Positions 1 to 7,856 of a stretch of DNA of 64,000 nt are shown here, in pieces (positions within the stretch are counted from its first letter, which is position 1; each line of letters begins with the position of its first letter). Below the pieces are notes generated by a model, which saw only the letters and a program-made list of their open reading frames with translations, made no database searches and was not told the origin of the DNA. The DNA comes from TWA4 sp051879195 (GTDB lineage Bacteria > Bacillota > Clostridia > Lachnospirales > Lachnospiraceae), in NCBI GenBank assembly GCA_051879195.1, contig JBJELO010000275.1:1-64000 (forward strand), written 5' to 3'. The position numbers and the translations under genes were made by a program.

Positions 1-204
1 AAAGTTAAAGGAGGCATTCGTTTCAACCATTTCATTATCCTCTGGTTCAACCTTGACATTTTCGTCCACAGCGGCAGAGCTGTTGTTTTCAGCTTGCGTA
101 TTTGAGGGCATTTCCTCGGATGTTTGAGTTTCGTTCATTGTCCCGCAAGCTGCTGCCGATAAAGCGAGGATCAGAATCAGAACTCCTATAAGCAGCTTTT
201 TCAT
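1..204 (-). CDS. Putative lipoprotein, N-terminal part only (runs off window)
   Basis: Only the first 68 codons lie in the window, reading from ATG at 204 to the left edge. The protein begins MKKLLIGVLILILALS followed by AAAC, a lipoprotein signal with the Cys at about residue 20, then a Thr/Ser/Glu/Asn-rich linker as usually precedes an exported domain. AGGAG lies 7-9 bases before the ATG. It follows the flavodoxin/cyclophilin lipoprotein by 22 bases, so it is probably the next gene of the same operon. The functional domain is outside the window and cannot be named. Confidence 0.75.
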   Translation of the reverse strand, partial: MKKLLIGVLILILALSAAACGTMNETQTSEEMPSNTQAENNSSAAVDENVKVEPEDNEMVETNASFNF

Positions 205-226
205 TTCAGTTCTCCTATCAAAAACC

Positions 227-1399
227 TCAATCAGCAGCTTCCAACGTTGCTGAAAAATCCCCGTTCATGCCGGAAATAACATCCATGCCCGAATCAATAT
301 GTCCAAGCCGGATCAAGCTGTTGGAATACCGGAAGTCCTGATAAAACACAGAAAGATTTCCCCACGGGGCATAAAGGCATAAGTCACCCACATCCGGATC
401 GCAGCCATCCGGTTCCCCCTCTGTGGGCAGTTCTTCCGTAAGATAGCTGATCTTTTCCACTCCATTAAAATCTTCAAAGCTCAATTCAAGCGGAAGCATC
501 TCATATAATGCGTTGGCAGCAGGTGTGTTATATAGTGTAACGGCAAGTTCCTGACCATCAATGGTCAATCTCAGTTTTCTTTCTCTGCTTTCCATCTCTG
601 CTTCATCCTCTTTCTCCTGAAAACCAAGCTCAGTCAGCCAGTCGTGGATAGAAGATTGTGCCTGGTTGATGTCTGCCCGATAGACCCCAAGTGGTTCCAA
701 AACTTCTGCCGAATCCGGCAATGCGGCTGTAATGTCCCTTACGCCGGCAGCAATACCGCCTGTTCCATGGGCGCAAAAAGGGACGATCATTTTCCCTGAA
801 AAATCATATTCCTCAATAAAGGAGAACACCGCCATGGGGGCTGTATACCACCAATTCGGGAATCCGAGGAAAACCACATCATAGTCATCCATGTTATCCA
901 CATGACTGCCAAGTTCCGGACGGGCATTATCAGCCTTTTCCTCGGCAGCCCGGTCAAGGCATTCATCATAATTGTCCGGATAGGGTTCCGTTACAACAAT
1001 CGAGAACAGATCCCCGCCCACATACTGCTGAATCCACTCTGCCATTTTTGCAGTATTACCGGGTTTTACGATGCTGGCAGACGAGGTGGCGTCCGATTTA
1101 CTGTAATTTGCGGAGTCTCCCACAGACGCATAGTGAGAAAGCGCAGATTGGATTGCCGCTTCTTCATCCTCCACCACAGTGTTATCCGCCCAGGTAAAAT
1201 AAGCAATCAGGATATGATCCTGACCTGCTTCTGAGATGATTTGTGTTTCTTCTTCGACTGTATGTTCTGACTGCGAAGTTTCTTCCATACTCGTCTGAGA
1301 CAGTTCCGGTTCTTTTATGGGTTCCTGCTCCTGTGCACTGCAAGCAGCCAGGCAGAGGAGCAGGCAAGTCAGGAGGATATATGCAGCCAATTTTTTCAT
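227..1399 (-). CDS. Lipid-anchored flavodoxin fused to a cyclophilin-like domain
   Basis: About 390 aa. Residues 1-20 form a lipoprotein signal (LLLCLAAC). A Glu/Ser/Thr-rich linker precedes a flavodoxin_4-type domain (about 65-255): ILIAYFTWADNT for the phosphate loop, then DYDVVFLGFPNWWYTAP and VPFCAHGTGG. Residues about 270-390 match the cyclophilin-like (TM1367-type) fold: a KLRLTIDGQELAVTLYNTPAA start, then LCLYAPWGNLSVFYQDF and LGHIDSG. An in-frame GTG lies three codons upstream, but the ATG at 1399 is better placed after GGGGGTGAT, which overlaps the stop of the preceding aldo/keto reductase and implies translational coupling. Inference: an FMN redox protein held on the outer face of the membrane, which is unusual because most flavodoxins are cytosolic. 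Confidence 0.85.
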   Translation of the reverse strand: MKKLAAYILLTCLLLCLAACSAQEQEPIKEPELSQTSMEETSQSEHTVEEETQIISEAGQDHILIAYFTWADNTVVEDEEAAIQSALSHYASVGDSANYSKSDATSSASIVKPGNTAKMAEWIQQYVGGDLFSIVVTEPYPDNYDECLDRAAEEKADNARPELGSHVDNMDDYDVVFLGFPNWWYTAPMAVFSFIEEYDFSGKMIVPFCAHGTGGIAAGVRDITAALPDSAEVLEPLGVYRADINQAQSSIHDWLTELGFQEKEDEAEMESRERKLRLTIDGQELAVTLYNTPAANALYEMLPLELSFEDFNGVEKISYLTEELPTEGEPDGCDPDVGDLCLYAPWGNLSVFYQDFRYSNSLIRLGHIDSGMDVISGMNGDFSATLEAAD

Positions 1400-1404
1400 T
1401 TCGA

Positions 1405-2418
1405 TCACCCCCGGCTATTTCTTTCATCCAGCAGCATGACACCGTCCGCAGGATTATGGTCAATGGCTCCCACAATGCGGTGAGGAAGGTAAGGTTCCTC
1501 CAGATAAGCAATGTCCTCTGCGGTCAGCTTCACAGCAAGTGCTCCGGCAGCGTCATCAAAATGCGACACCTTTGTTGCTCCGATGATAGGGGCTGCAACG
1601 CCCTTTGCCCAGTGCCAGGCAAGTGCGATCTGCTGCATCTTCACGCCGTAGCGTTCAGACAGTTCATGTACCCGCAGGACGATCTGCATATCCTGTTCTT
1701 CTGTGCAGTCGTATTTTCCCATGGCAACCCGGTCGGTCCTGCTGCGCAGGGTATCCGTATTCCACTGCGGTCGGGTCAGATGTCCTGCTGCCAGAGGACT
1801 GTATGGCATGAGCGATACCCCCATCTGCCTGCAAATCGGGATCAGTTCCCGTTCGTCCTCGCGGTAGAGCAGGTTATAGTGGTTCTCCATGGCCTGAAAC
1901 TGTGCCCATCCGTGGTCGCGGGCGGCAAGCTGCATATTATAAAACTGGTAGCCGTACATGGCGGAGGCGCCCAGCGCCCGCACCTTACCTACCTTCACCA
2001 GATCATTCAGAGCCTCCATCGTTTCTTCGATGGGCGTGTCATAGTCAAAGCGGTGGATGATGTACAGATCGAGGTAATCAGTCCCCAAACGCTTCAGGGT
2101 TCCGTCAATCTCACGGTGAATTGCATCAGCAGACAGTCTGCCGGGGTTGAAATAGACCTTGGAAGCAAGGACTACTTTGTCACGGGCAATGTTCTTTTTC
2201 AGTGCCCGCCCCAGATATTCCTCGCTGGTTCCGGCGGAATAGCCATTGGCGGTATCAAAAAAGTTGATTCCCAGAGACAGGGCATGTTTGACCACTTTCT
2301 CTGTTTCTGTTTCATCCAGCGTCCAGTCATGCATGGTTCCGGCTTTTCCGAAACTCATGCAGCCGACACAAAGTCTGGATATTTGAATATCTGTATTTCC
2401 TAAAGATGTATATTCCAT
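1405..2418 (-). CDS. Aldo/keto reductase
   Basis: A 337-aa NADPH-dependent aldo/keto reductase of the larger AKR class. The catalytic tetrad is visible: Asp55 and Tyr60 in FFDTANGYSAGTSEEYLG, Lys87 in VVLASKV and His122 in YLDLYIIHRFDYD. The C-terminal cofactor-binding stretch PIIGATKVSHFDDA is present. The ATG at 2418 follows GAAGGGAG. It lies between a carboxymuconolactone decarboxylase-like gene and the flavodoxin lipoprotein in one minus-strand run. The substrate is unknown; the neighbours suggest a flavodoxin-linked carbonyl or quinone reduction module. Confidence 0.93.
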   Translation of the reverse strand: MEYTSLGNTDIQISRLCVGCMSFGKAGTMHDWTLDETETEKVVKHALSLGINFFDTANGYSAGTSEEYLGRALKKNIARDKVVLASKVYFNPGRLSADAIHREIDGTLKRLGTDYLDLYIIHRFDYDTPIEETMEALNDLVKVGKVRALGASAMYGYQFYNMQLAARDHGWAQFQAMENHYNLLYREDERELIPICRQMGVSLMPYSPLAAGHLTRPQWNTDTLRSRTDRVAMGKYDCTEEQDMQIVLRVHELSERYGVKMQQIALAWHWAKGVAAPIIGATKVSHFDDAAGALAVKLTAEDIAYLEEPYLPHRIVGAIDHNPADGVMLLDERNSRG

Positions 2419-2440
2419 TTCGCATCTCCCTTCGGGAAAT

Positions 2441-3127
2441 TTATGCCTCTGCAGCTTTCTGAATACAGCTTACAGCATTCAGGCTGCGGGGATAACCGAT
2501 GTAGGGCAGGCATTGGGATACTACCCGAACAAGGAAGTCCCTGTCGTTGCCCAGATTCATATTTCCTTTTGCGTGGGCGATGAGCTGCGGTTCGCAGCCG
2601 CCCTGGGCCATGAGGAAGCAGAAGGTGATCATCTCCCGCTGTTTCAGGTCAAGTCCGGTGCGGGTGTAAAAATCTCCGAAGCAGTTGGACGCCAGCCAGC
2701 GGTTGATATGCCCTTTTTTCCACGCCTCTTTCATCTGTTCTCCGAAAATAGCAGCCTGTGCCTCTGCACCTTTTTCCAGCCGGTCATCCATTGTTGTGGT
2801 GGCCTGGCCAGGTAAGGGCAGTAAAATCTCATTCTGTACAAAAATATCATTGGTAACGTTCAGGAAAGGCAGTATCCGTCCATAACCGAGATAATCCGTC
2901 GCCTGATAGACGGTCTCTTTGACCATGACCGGAGTAACACCGTTTTCCAGTACATCGGGCAGTATTTCCCGGTAGGCCTCCAGCCCGCCACAGCCGATCA
3001 GGGTGGAAAGGATTGCCAGATAGCGCACAGGTGCATCAAGCTGCTGATTTTCTTCATTTACGACCTCATCAAAGGCAAAATGATGGAATCGTTCTGCAAA
3101 TTCCGGATCATTTTTTTTCAAATCCAT
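2441..3127 (-). CDS. Carboxymuconolactone decarboxylase family protein
   Basis: About 228 aa with two CMD/AhpD-like helical repeats: roughly 45-105 (AILSTLIGCGGLEAY ... VKETVYQATDYLGYGR) and 150-220 (REMITFCFLMAQGGCEPQL ... VVSQCLPYIGYPR). The CxxC-H redox motif of AhpD is not seen, so a peroxidase-reducing role is not supported. The ATG at 3127 (MDLKKND) sits six bases after ACGGAGGG; the in-frame ATG two codons upstream is too close to that site. CMD proteins are often co-encoded with flavodoxins and aldo/keto reductases in Clostridia; the reaction is unknown. Confidence 0.88.
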   Translation of the reverse strand: MDLKKNDPEFAERFHHFAFDEVVNEENQQLDAPVRYLAILSTLIGCGGLEAYREILPDVLENGVTPVMVKETVYQATDYLGYGRILPFLNVTNDIFVQNEILLPLPGQATTTMDDRLEKGAEAQAAIFGEQMKEAWKKGHINRWLASNCFGDFYTRTGLDLKQREMITFCFLMAQGGCEPQLIAHAKGNMNLGNDRDFLVRVVSQCLPYIGYPRSLNAVSCIQKAAEA

Positions 3128-3142
3128 AATCATCCCTCCGTA

Positions 3143-3613
3143 TTAAAACAGTTTCACCCAGTCTGCAAGAGCCTTGCCGGAGATACCATTTACCATTTTT
3201 CCTGCTCTCCAGTCCGCATCGGGGCTTAATTTCTTCAGTTCATCAACAGTTTTTCCCATACCGCTGCCGCCGGATGTGGCAAAAGGCACCAGTATCTTAC
3301 CGGAAAAGTCGTAGCTTTCCACAAAAGTACTGATGATGCGGGGTGCAACATACCACCAGATGGGAAAACCGATAAATACCGTGTCGTAATCTGCCATATT
3401 CTCCAGCTTTCCGGCAATCCCCGGGCGGGAAGCCGGATCATTCATTTCCATGCTGCTGCGGCTCTTTTTATCCATCCAGTTTAAATCTGCGCTGGTATAA
3501 GGCACAGCGGGTCTGATTTCAAACAAATCTGCACCCGCTGCCTTTGCCAGACCTTCAGCGGCTTTCTTTGTGGTGCCTCCTGCTGAAAAATACGCTACCA
3601 GTCTCCTGCTCAT
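3143..3613 (-). CDS. Flavodoxin
   Basis: About 156 aa, a flavodoxin_4-type cytosolic protein. LVAYFSAGGTTKKAA is the FMN phosphate loop, DYDTVFIGFPIWWYVAPR the first isoalloxazine loop and VPFATSGGSGMGKT the second. It lacks a signal peptide, unlike its homologue encoded at 227-1399. The start at 3613 follows AAGGAGG at good spacing and lies next to the stop of the flavin reductase-like gene (3615). Predicted role: low-potential one- or two-electron carrier for the reductases of this operon. Confidence 0.92.
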   Translation of the reverse strand: MSRRLVAYFSAGGTTKKAAEGLAKAAGADLFEIRPAVPYTSADLNWMDKKSRSSMEMNDPASRPGIAGKLENMADYDTVFIGFPIWWYVAPRIISTFVESYDFSGKILVPFATSGGSGMGKTVDELKKLSPDADWRAGKMVNGISGKALADWVKLF

Positions 3614-3614
3614 A

Positions 3615-4166
3615 TTATTTTTCCTCCTTTCCAAAGCTCATGCATTTTCCCAGCACTTCGCCTGTTTTCAGATATTGATAAGTAGGCATTTCAAATAACA
3701 CCGGCTTGAGGACGCTGTAATCCAGTCTGCCGCCGTCATCCAGTACGGATTCCTCCGCATAGGTTGCTTCGATCTTACAGATAAAGCTTTCAAAGCCTTC
3801 TGTTTTATAGATATCCTCCACAGTACAGGCCATGGAAACAGGAGATACTTCAATTATCGGAACGCCGCCATTGGCAATGCGACAGGCAAACAGATCTGAT
3901 TTATCTTCTTTTGCGCCGCTGAAGCACCCTGAATAATCAGCTTCTTTAAGCATGGCCTCGCCTACAATATTAATTGAAAGTGCTCTCATCTCTCTGATTC
4001 CCTGATTGGTATAGTGATTCTCGCTCATGCTGACCATCACCCTGTTATGACCGATGATCCCGATATGCCCCACCAGTGTCCAGTTGGGTTTTCCGTTTAC
4101 CATCGCACCGACCACGACCAGCGGGGTCGGATACAGAGCCAGTTTGGAACCGATATTTTTCTTCAT
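3615..4166 (-). CDS. Flavin reductase-like / flavoredoxin family protein
   Basis: A 183-aa FMN-binding split-barrel protein of the flavin-reductase-like class: ALYPTPLVVVGAMVNGKPNW, then GIIGHNRVMVSMSENHYTN and SINIVGEAMLKEADYSG, as in flavoredoxins. GGGAGG precedes the ATG. It would bind FMN and pass electrons between NAD(P)H, flavodoxin or ferredoxin and an acceptor. It is followed almost without a gap by the flavodoxin gene. The physiological partner is inferred only from that adjacency. Confidence 0.85.
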   Translation of the reverse strand: MKKNIGSKLALYPTPLVVVGAMVNGKPNWTLVGHIGIIGHNRVMVSMSENHYTNQGIREMRALSINIVGEAMLKEADYSGCFSGAKEDKSDLFACRIANGGVPIIEVSPVSMACTVEDIYKTEGFESFICKIEATYAEESVLDDGGRLDYSVLKPVLFEMPTYQYLKTGEVLGKCMSFGKEEK

Positions 4167-4193
4167 TAATAAAACCTCCCTGTTTTTATTGAA

Positions 4194-4254
4194 ATACTGT
4201 TCCTATTCAGCAGGACAGTCTCATTGCCCTGTATTTTCTGAACCGGAACAGTAT
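4194..4254. repeat. Inverted repeat between operon genes
   Basis: ATACTGTTCC (4194-4203) and GGAACAGTAT (4245-4254) are a perfect 10-bp inverted repeat around a 41-base loop, in the 145-base gap between the exported protein at 4312-4782 and the flavin reductase-like gene. There is no T-run, so it may be an mRNA processing or stability element, or an operator. Confidence 0.4.
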
Positions 4255-4311
4255 ATTTCTTAGCAGATCTTTCCGGTTTAGGACTTCCGGTTGCCTTTTT
4301 TCTTTGCAGCT

Positions 4312-4782
4312 TTATGTACTTGCCTGTGTAAATGGACCGGTTTGGGAAATAATTTCAATCAGATTTTCAATCTTTTCAGCCAGTTCATTTTCTTCAGAAG
4401 CCCTTAGTGACACAGCAGCAGCTGACAGCTCGTCCAGTACATGCTGTCCTTTCTCCAGATCCATCAGCCATACCCCGCCTTTATATGCGGATGATACACG
4501 AAAAGCATACAGCGTGGGTTCATTGACAGATATGGACTCGATGTTATCATTGCAGTAATGAATTTCAACATCACTCGCAAGACTGTAAAATCCATCTTCA
4601 TTTGTTCTTACATCAACACATACTTTGTCATACTTCACGGTTTCACTGTCATCTGAAGCGAAATCTCCAGTAACTGCTGCCGATGGAACTGCCGTCCTGG
4701 CAGAAGCAGAAGAAACAGAAGAATCATAGGCGGTCAACAAAAGAGAAAACAGTAAAACTGTTAAAATAATACTTTTTTTCAC
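4312..4782 (-). CDS. Small exported protein with a mutated lipobox
   Basis: 156 aa starting at a GTG seven bases after AAAGGAG. The N-terminus MKKSIILTVLLFSLLLTAYDSS has every feature of a lipoprotein signal except that the expected Cys is Tyr (codon TAT; one base from TGT). After a Ser/Ala-rich linker comes a compact domain: VKYDKVCVDVRTNEDG, EIHYCNDNIESISVNEPTLYAFRVSS, ending in a helix with SLRASEENELAEKIENLIE. I do not recognise the domain. It lies between the two reductases of the operon. The protein would be secreted or membrane-embedded rather than lipid-anchored if the Tyr codon is genuine. Confidence 0.72.
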   Translation of the reverse strand: MKKSIILTVLLFSLLLTAYDSSVSSASARTAVPSAAVTGDFASDDSETVKYDKVCVDVRTNEDGFYSLASDVEIHYCNDNIESISVNEPTLYAFRVSSAYKGGVWLMDLEKGQHVLDELSAAAVSLRASEENELAEKIENLIEIISQTGPFTQAST

Positions 4783-4803
4783 AGGTGTCTCCTTTCCGTC
4801 ATT

Positions 4804-5655
4804 TTACTGTTCAAAGCGAATATTGTGCAGACGGTATACTTCATCAGGATTCAGAACATCCAGTATCATACTTTTTCCCATATCCATACATTCGATATGT
4901 TTCATATCCTGTGCTGACAATATAAAATCATCTACATCGAAATTCTGACGTATGCGCTTCTCATGAACGGATTTGGGAATCGCAGCAATCCTGCTTTGGC
5001 GCAGCCAGCGCAGGATAACCTGTGCTGGTGTTTTTCCATATTTTTGTCCGATTACAGACAGTTCCGGATTCTGAAAAATCCCATTTTTTCCTTCAGCAAA
5101 AGGTGCCCATGCCATTGGCTGTATCTGATATTGAGCCAATAGCTGCCGAAGTTCCTTCTGCTGACAAAACGGATGCAGCTCAATCTGATTAACCGCAGGC
5201 ACGATTTCATGACTCAGAATTAAATCAGCCAGTCTGTCCGGCAGGAAATTACAGATACCGATTGCTTTTACTCTGCCTGCACTTAAGAGTTCCTCCATTG
5301 CCCGCCAGCTTCCATGATAATCACCATAAGGCATGTGAATTAAATACAGGTCAAGATAGTCTGTCTGCAGATTAGAAAGAGATTTTTCAAAAGAAAGTAT
5401 GGTTTTATCGTATCCTGTATCCTGAATCCAGACTTTTGAAACAAGGAAAAGTTCTTCCCTTGCAACACCGCTTTCACGGATTGCTGCCCCGACTGCTTTT
5501 TCATTTCCGTAGCATGCGGCAGTATCGATCATACGATAACCTACTTCCAGTGCTGTCCGAACGCTTTCTTTACAGACGGTCCGGTCGGTAATCTGAAATA
5601 CCCCAAAGCCAAGCATCGGCATTTGTATTCCGTTATTTAATGTAATCATATCCAT
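4804..5655 (-). CDS. Aldo/keto reductase (prostaglandin F synthase/DkgA-like)
   Basis: About 283 aa, the shorter AKR5-like class: NNGIQMPMLGFGVFQ at the N-terminus, tetrad Asp44 and Tyr49 in MIDTAACYGNE, Lys74 in LVSKVW, His107 in DLYLIHMPYG, and IPKSVHEKRIRQNFDV near the C-terminus. The ATG at 5655 follows AAAGGAGATTTCCC; an upstream in-frame ATG at 5733 would add 26 atypical residues. It is the first gene after the promoter at 5734-5762 and so leads the redox operon. Likely NADPH-dependent reduction of small carbonyls. Confidence 0.92.
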   Translation of the reverse strand: MDMITLNNGIQMPMLGFGVFQITDRTVCKESVRTALEVGYRMIDTAACYGNEKAVGAAIRESGVAREELFLVSKVWIQDTGYDKTILSFEKSLSNLQTDYLDLYLIHMPYGDYHGSWRAMEELLSAGRVKAIGICNFLPDRLADLILSHEIVPAVNQIELHPFCQQKELRQLLAQYQIQPMAWAPFAEGKNGIFQNPELSVIGQKYGKTPAQVILRWLRQSRIAAIPKSVHEKRIRQNFDVDDFILSAQDMKHIECMDMGKSMILDVLNPDEVYRLHNIRFEQ

Positions 5656-5733
5656 TGGGAAATCTCCTTTTATCCAGATTTTTCTCATTCGTTTGACACA
5701 ATCAAAAAGCAGATGTCTTTTTCGAACACCCAT

Positions 5734-5762
5734 ATTGTATCTCTGGTGTTTAGAAATGTCTA
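5734..5762 (-). promoter_or_regulatory. Promoter of the redox operon with a palindromic site
   Basis: On the minus strand TAGACA (5762-5757), a 17-base spacer and TACAAT (5739-5734) form a sigma-A-type promoter. The -35 overlaps the palindrome TTAGAAATGTCTAA (5750-5763), and a near-direct repeat TATGGGTATT/TATGGGTGTT flanks the core, as expected for regulator binding. No regulator gene for it is adjacent. Confidence 0.6.
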
Positions 5763-5860
5763 ATACCCATATTAAATTATGAAAAATGCCTGAAATGTAT
5801 TTCTAAGAAATCAGTATTGAGACTAATATTATATTTTCTGCACTTTTGCAGGAAAGCAAT

Positions 5861-5906
5861 AAAAAATCCCGGATCATGTACTGCTTTCCATGATCCGGGA
5901 TTTTTT
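5861..5906. terminator. Bidirectional terminator, 18-bp perfect stem
   Basis: AAAAAATCCCGGATCATG (5861-5878) pairs perfectly with CATGATCCGGGATTTTTT (5889-5906) over a 10-base loop. A-run and T-run make it rho-independent in both directions. It lies upstream of the redox operon promoter and ends whatever is transcribed leftwards out of the accessory tract. Confidence 0.9.
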
Positions 5907-5966
5907 ATTTTAATGGCTTTTGTCAGTGAAATGGAAGACCTTCCTCTTCCCGCTCATCCGCTATGT

Positions 5967-6260
5967 TCATATAATCCTCATAAGATGGATGGTATCCACC
6001 ACCTGGGTTCTGATCACAACCGGGAGAGCCATTGCCGCTGCTTTCACGGGGTCAGCCTTACGATCAAATGCGATGCAGCTGATAAAATCAGCTGTCTGTT
6101 CATTGCTGCCCATCTTCCTGTACTGCATACGGAAAATTCGGATCTGTCCGGTTTTCAAAACCGTATCAATAACCGTACTCTGGTCAATTTTTTCGAGAAC
6201 CTGAAACAGTTCTTTCTTTGTACTTCCAGAAGCTATCTGCATGTTTTTCCTCTTTGGCAT
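5967..6260 (-). CDS. Small hypothetical protein, possibly a gene remnant
   Basis: Open for 97 aa (MPKRKNMQIASGSTKKELFQ ... VVDTIHLMRII). The composition is soluble and protein-like, with an Ala-rich helix, but I recognise no family. No convincing ribosome binding site precedes it. In a second frame just past its stop the reading DYMNIADEREEEGLPFH looks like a natural acidic C-terminus, so the gene may be frameshifted near 5965. It lies between a GH1 fragment and the terminator, next to the edge of the decaying tract. Confidence 0.4.
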   Translation of the reverse strand: MPKRKNMQIASGSTKKELFQVLEKIDQSTVIDTVLKTGQIRIFRMQYRKMGSNEQTADFISCIAFDRKADPVKAAAMALPVVIRTQVVDTIHLMRII

Positions 6261-6292
6261 TATGTATTTATGCCAATAATATGTTCACAATT

Positions 6293-6460
6293 TCAAGATT
6301 TCGAAAACATGCCGTGAGGATTTCTGCTATGTGGAATACCTGATTCCACAATATCTGCTGCACCAAGACCGTTTTCTGCCACAAACAATGGCTTCTGATA
6401 GCGGTCATAAAGATCATTCAATGTCACTCTCAGTCCCACCGGGTCAATCTGCCATCCCCA
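6293..6460 (-). pseudogene. GH1 6-phospho-beta-glucosidase fragment
   Basis: Minus-strand reading from 6460 gives WGWQIDPVGLRVTLNDLYDR and, shortly after, PLFVAENGLGAADI. This is the GH1 region containing the catalytic nucleophile (ENG) and parallels FGWEIDPQGFRN ... VTENGLGAYD of the intact GH1 at 38131-39549. A TAG stop lies immediately upstream (6463-6461), the N-terminal 340 or so residues are missing, and the reading loses GH1 character after the ENGLGA motif. It abuts the broken ATPase gene, so it probably marks a rearrangement or insertion boundary. Confidence 0.8.
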
Positions 6461-6487
6461 CTACATTTGATGGGATTGAAAGCCATG

Positions 6488-7128
6488 TCAAATCACTGTG
6501 CCGCACTCGATGCGGATCACATGATCGCAGCAACGCTGGATCAACTCCGGATCATGTGTCACGATCAGAACGGTCTGTCTGCCTTTCAGAGAGGCCAGCA
6601 GCGCTGCCGTCTGCTCCATGTGCCGAAAATCCAAACCGCTGGTGGGCTCATCGAAGACCAGAATTTCCTTTCCGGCAAGGATTGCGGAGGCGATGGCCAC
6701 TCGCTGCTTCTGTCCGCCGGACAGGCTCATGGGATGGCGGTCGGTAAGCTCCTTAAGCTCCAGCATTTCCAGAACGGACGAGACCTGCATCTGGTTTTTC
6801 TCCGGCATGCCAAGCTGCACTTCATCGGCTATCGTTTCACAAAACAGCTGATGGTTTACATCCTGCATGACCATGTAGCTTTTTTTGAGAAGCTGCTTCC
6901 GGGTCCAGGTTTCTCCGCCTGTCAGAATCCTCTCCTTGAACTTCTTCTCCAGGCCGCACAGACACCGTGAAAAGGTGGATTTTCCCGCGCCGTTTTTTCC
7001 TGTAACTGCAATAATATTCCCCTTGGGGAGAGAAAGCATTCCCCATCGCCAATGGTCAGAGAAACATTTTTCAGGGATGGTTTCTCCGCATTTTCATGCT
7101 GAAAGCTGACTTTTTTGATTTCAATCAT
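6488..7128 (-). pseudogene. ECF-type dual ATPase with internal deletion
   Basis: The ATG at 7128 starts IEIKKVSFQHENAEKPSLKN and SLTIGDGEC, the opening of a first ABC domain. It then runs out of frame near 7036-7050. In another frame, LSLPKGNIIAVTGKNGAGKST continues as the second ABC domain with Walker A (GKNGAGKST), signature LSGGQKQRV, Walker B (EILVFDEPTSG) and H-loop (VTHD), ending at 6488. EcfA/CbiO-like dual ATPases have two complete domains of about 480-560 aa in total; here nearly all of domain 1 is missing and the join changes frame. The start overlaps the EcfT stop (ATGA). A functional half-ATPase could only come from internal initiation at 7039. Confidence 0.82.
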
Positions 7129-7856
7129 AACACACTCCCCATGATCCAGACCGCATAAGGGATCAGGCAAACCGCAAACAGAAGATAGTCCTGCACATGA
7201 AAGCCGATCCTGCAGATATTGGTTCGCTTCACCTCGCCGCCAAGCCCACGGGTCAACGCCGCGGCAGACAGCTCCTCACCGATCTTCACACAGCAGGTCA
7301 TCAAAGGCACCAGGCGGTATTCCAGCATTTTGCCGGCATTTTTCCCGCCCATGTAAATGCCCCGCATCCGCATCGCGGAATTGATGGAGGCCGCCTCATC
7401 CATGACCGTGGGGAAGAAGCGAAACATCACGGACAGCGGTATGATGATCTTTTCACTCAGATGCAGACGAAGCATGGCAGCGGTGAACTCGCTGACCGTC
7501 GTTGTGGAAACCAGATAGCTTCCCATGGCAATCCCCGGCAGAAAGCGGGAAAGCATCCCGCTGCATCCCAGAAGGATAAAATTAACTGCGCCTCTGGTCA
7601 ATGGGACAAACTGTGTATAAGTCAGCCAGGACAGCAGATAGATCAGCAGATAAGCCGCTGCCCCTTTCCACTGTTTTACACTCAGCATCAGTACTGCAGG
7701 CATGGCGCAGAGGATGGGGACGAGAGGTTCCACACTCTCACCCCCGGCAGACCCCAACACGAACAGAGCAATGTCGAAGAGCATGACCAGCTTCGTCCGG
7801 GGGTCCAGCAGCAGACCTCTGTTCTGTACACTGGCCTGTAAGATCCCCCGGGCCAT
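7125..7856 (-). CDS. Energy-coupling factor transporter transmembrane protein EcfT
   Basis: 243 aa, membrane protein with about five to six hydrophobic segments. It has LLLDPRTKLVMLFDIALFVLG near the N-terminus and the EcfT coupling-helix region IPLSVMFRFFPTVMDEAASI followed by AMRMRGIYMGG; EcfT proteins carry Ala-Arg-Gly-type motifs here that dock on the ATPases. It starts one base inside the stop of the S component (TGATG) and overlaps the ATPase by ATGA, so the three genes form one translation unit. With both flanking genes broken, it probably no longer forms a working transporter. Confidence 0.85.
   Translation of the reverse strand: MARGILQASVQNRGLLLDPRTKLVMLFDIALFVLGSAGGESVEPLVPILCAMPAVLMLSVKQWKGAAAYLLIYLLSWLTYTQFVPLTRGAVNFILLGCSGMLSRFLPGIAMGSYLVSTTTVSEFTAAMLRLHLSEKIIIPLSVMFRFFPTVMDEAASINSAMRMRGIYMGGKNAGKMLEYRLVPLMTCCVKIGEELSAAALTRGLGGEVKRTNICRIGFHVQDYLLFAVCLIPYAVWIMGSVL

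Noticed and set aside
6837..7052. Third reading frame across the broken ATPase as a separate small protein
   Set aside because: It is an out-of-frame reading of the ABC domain junction with no start signal or family similarity.
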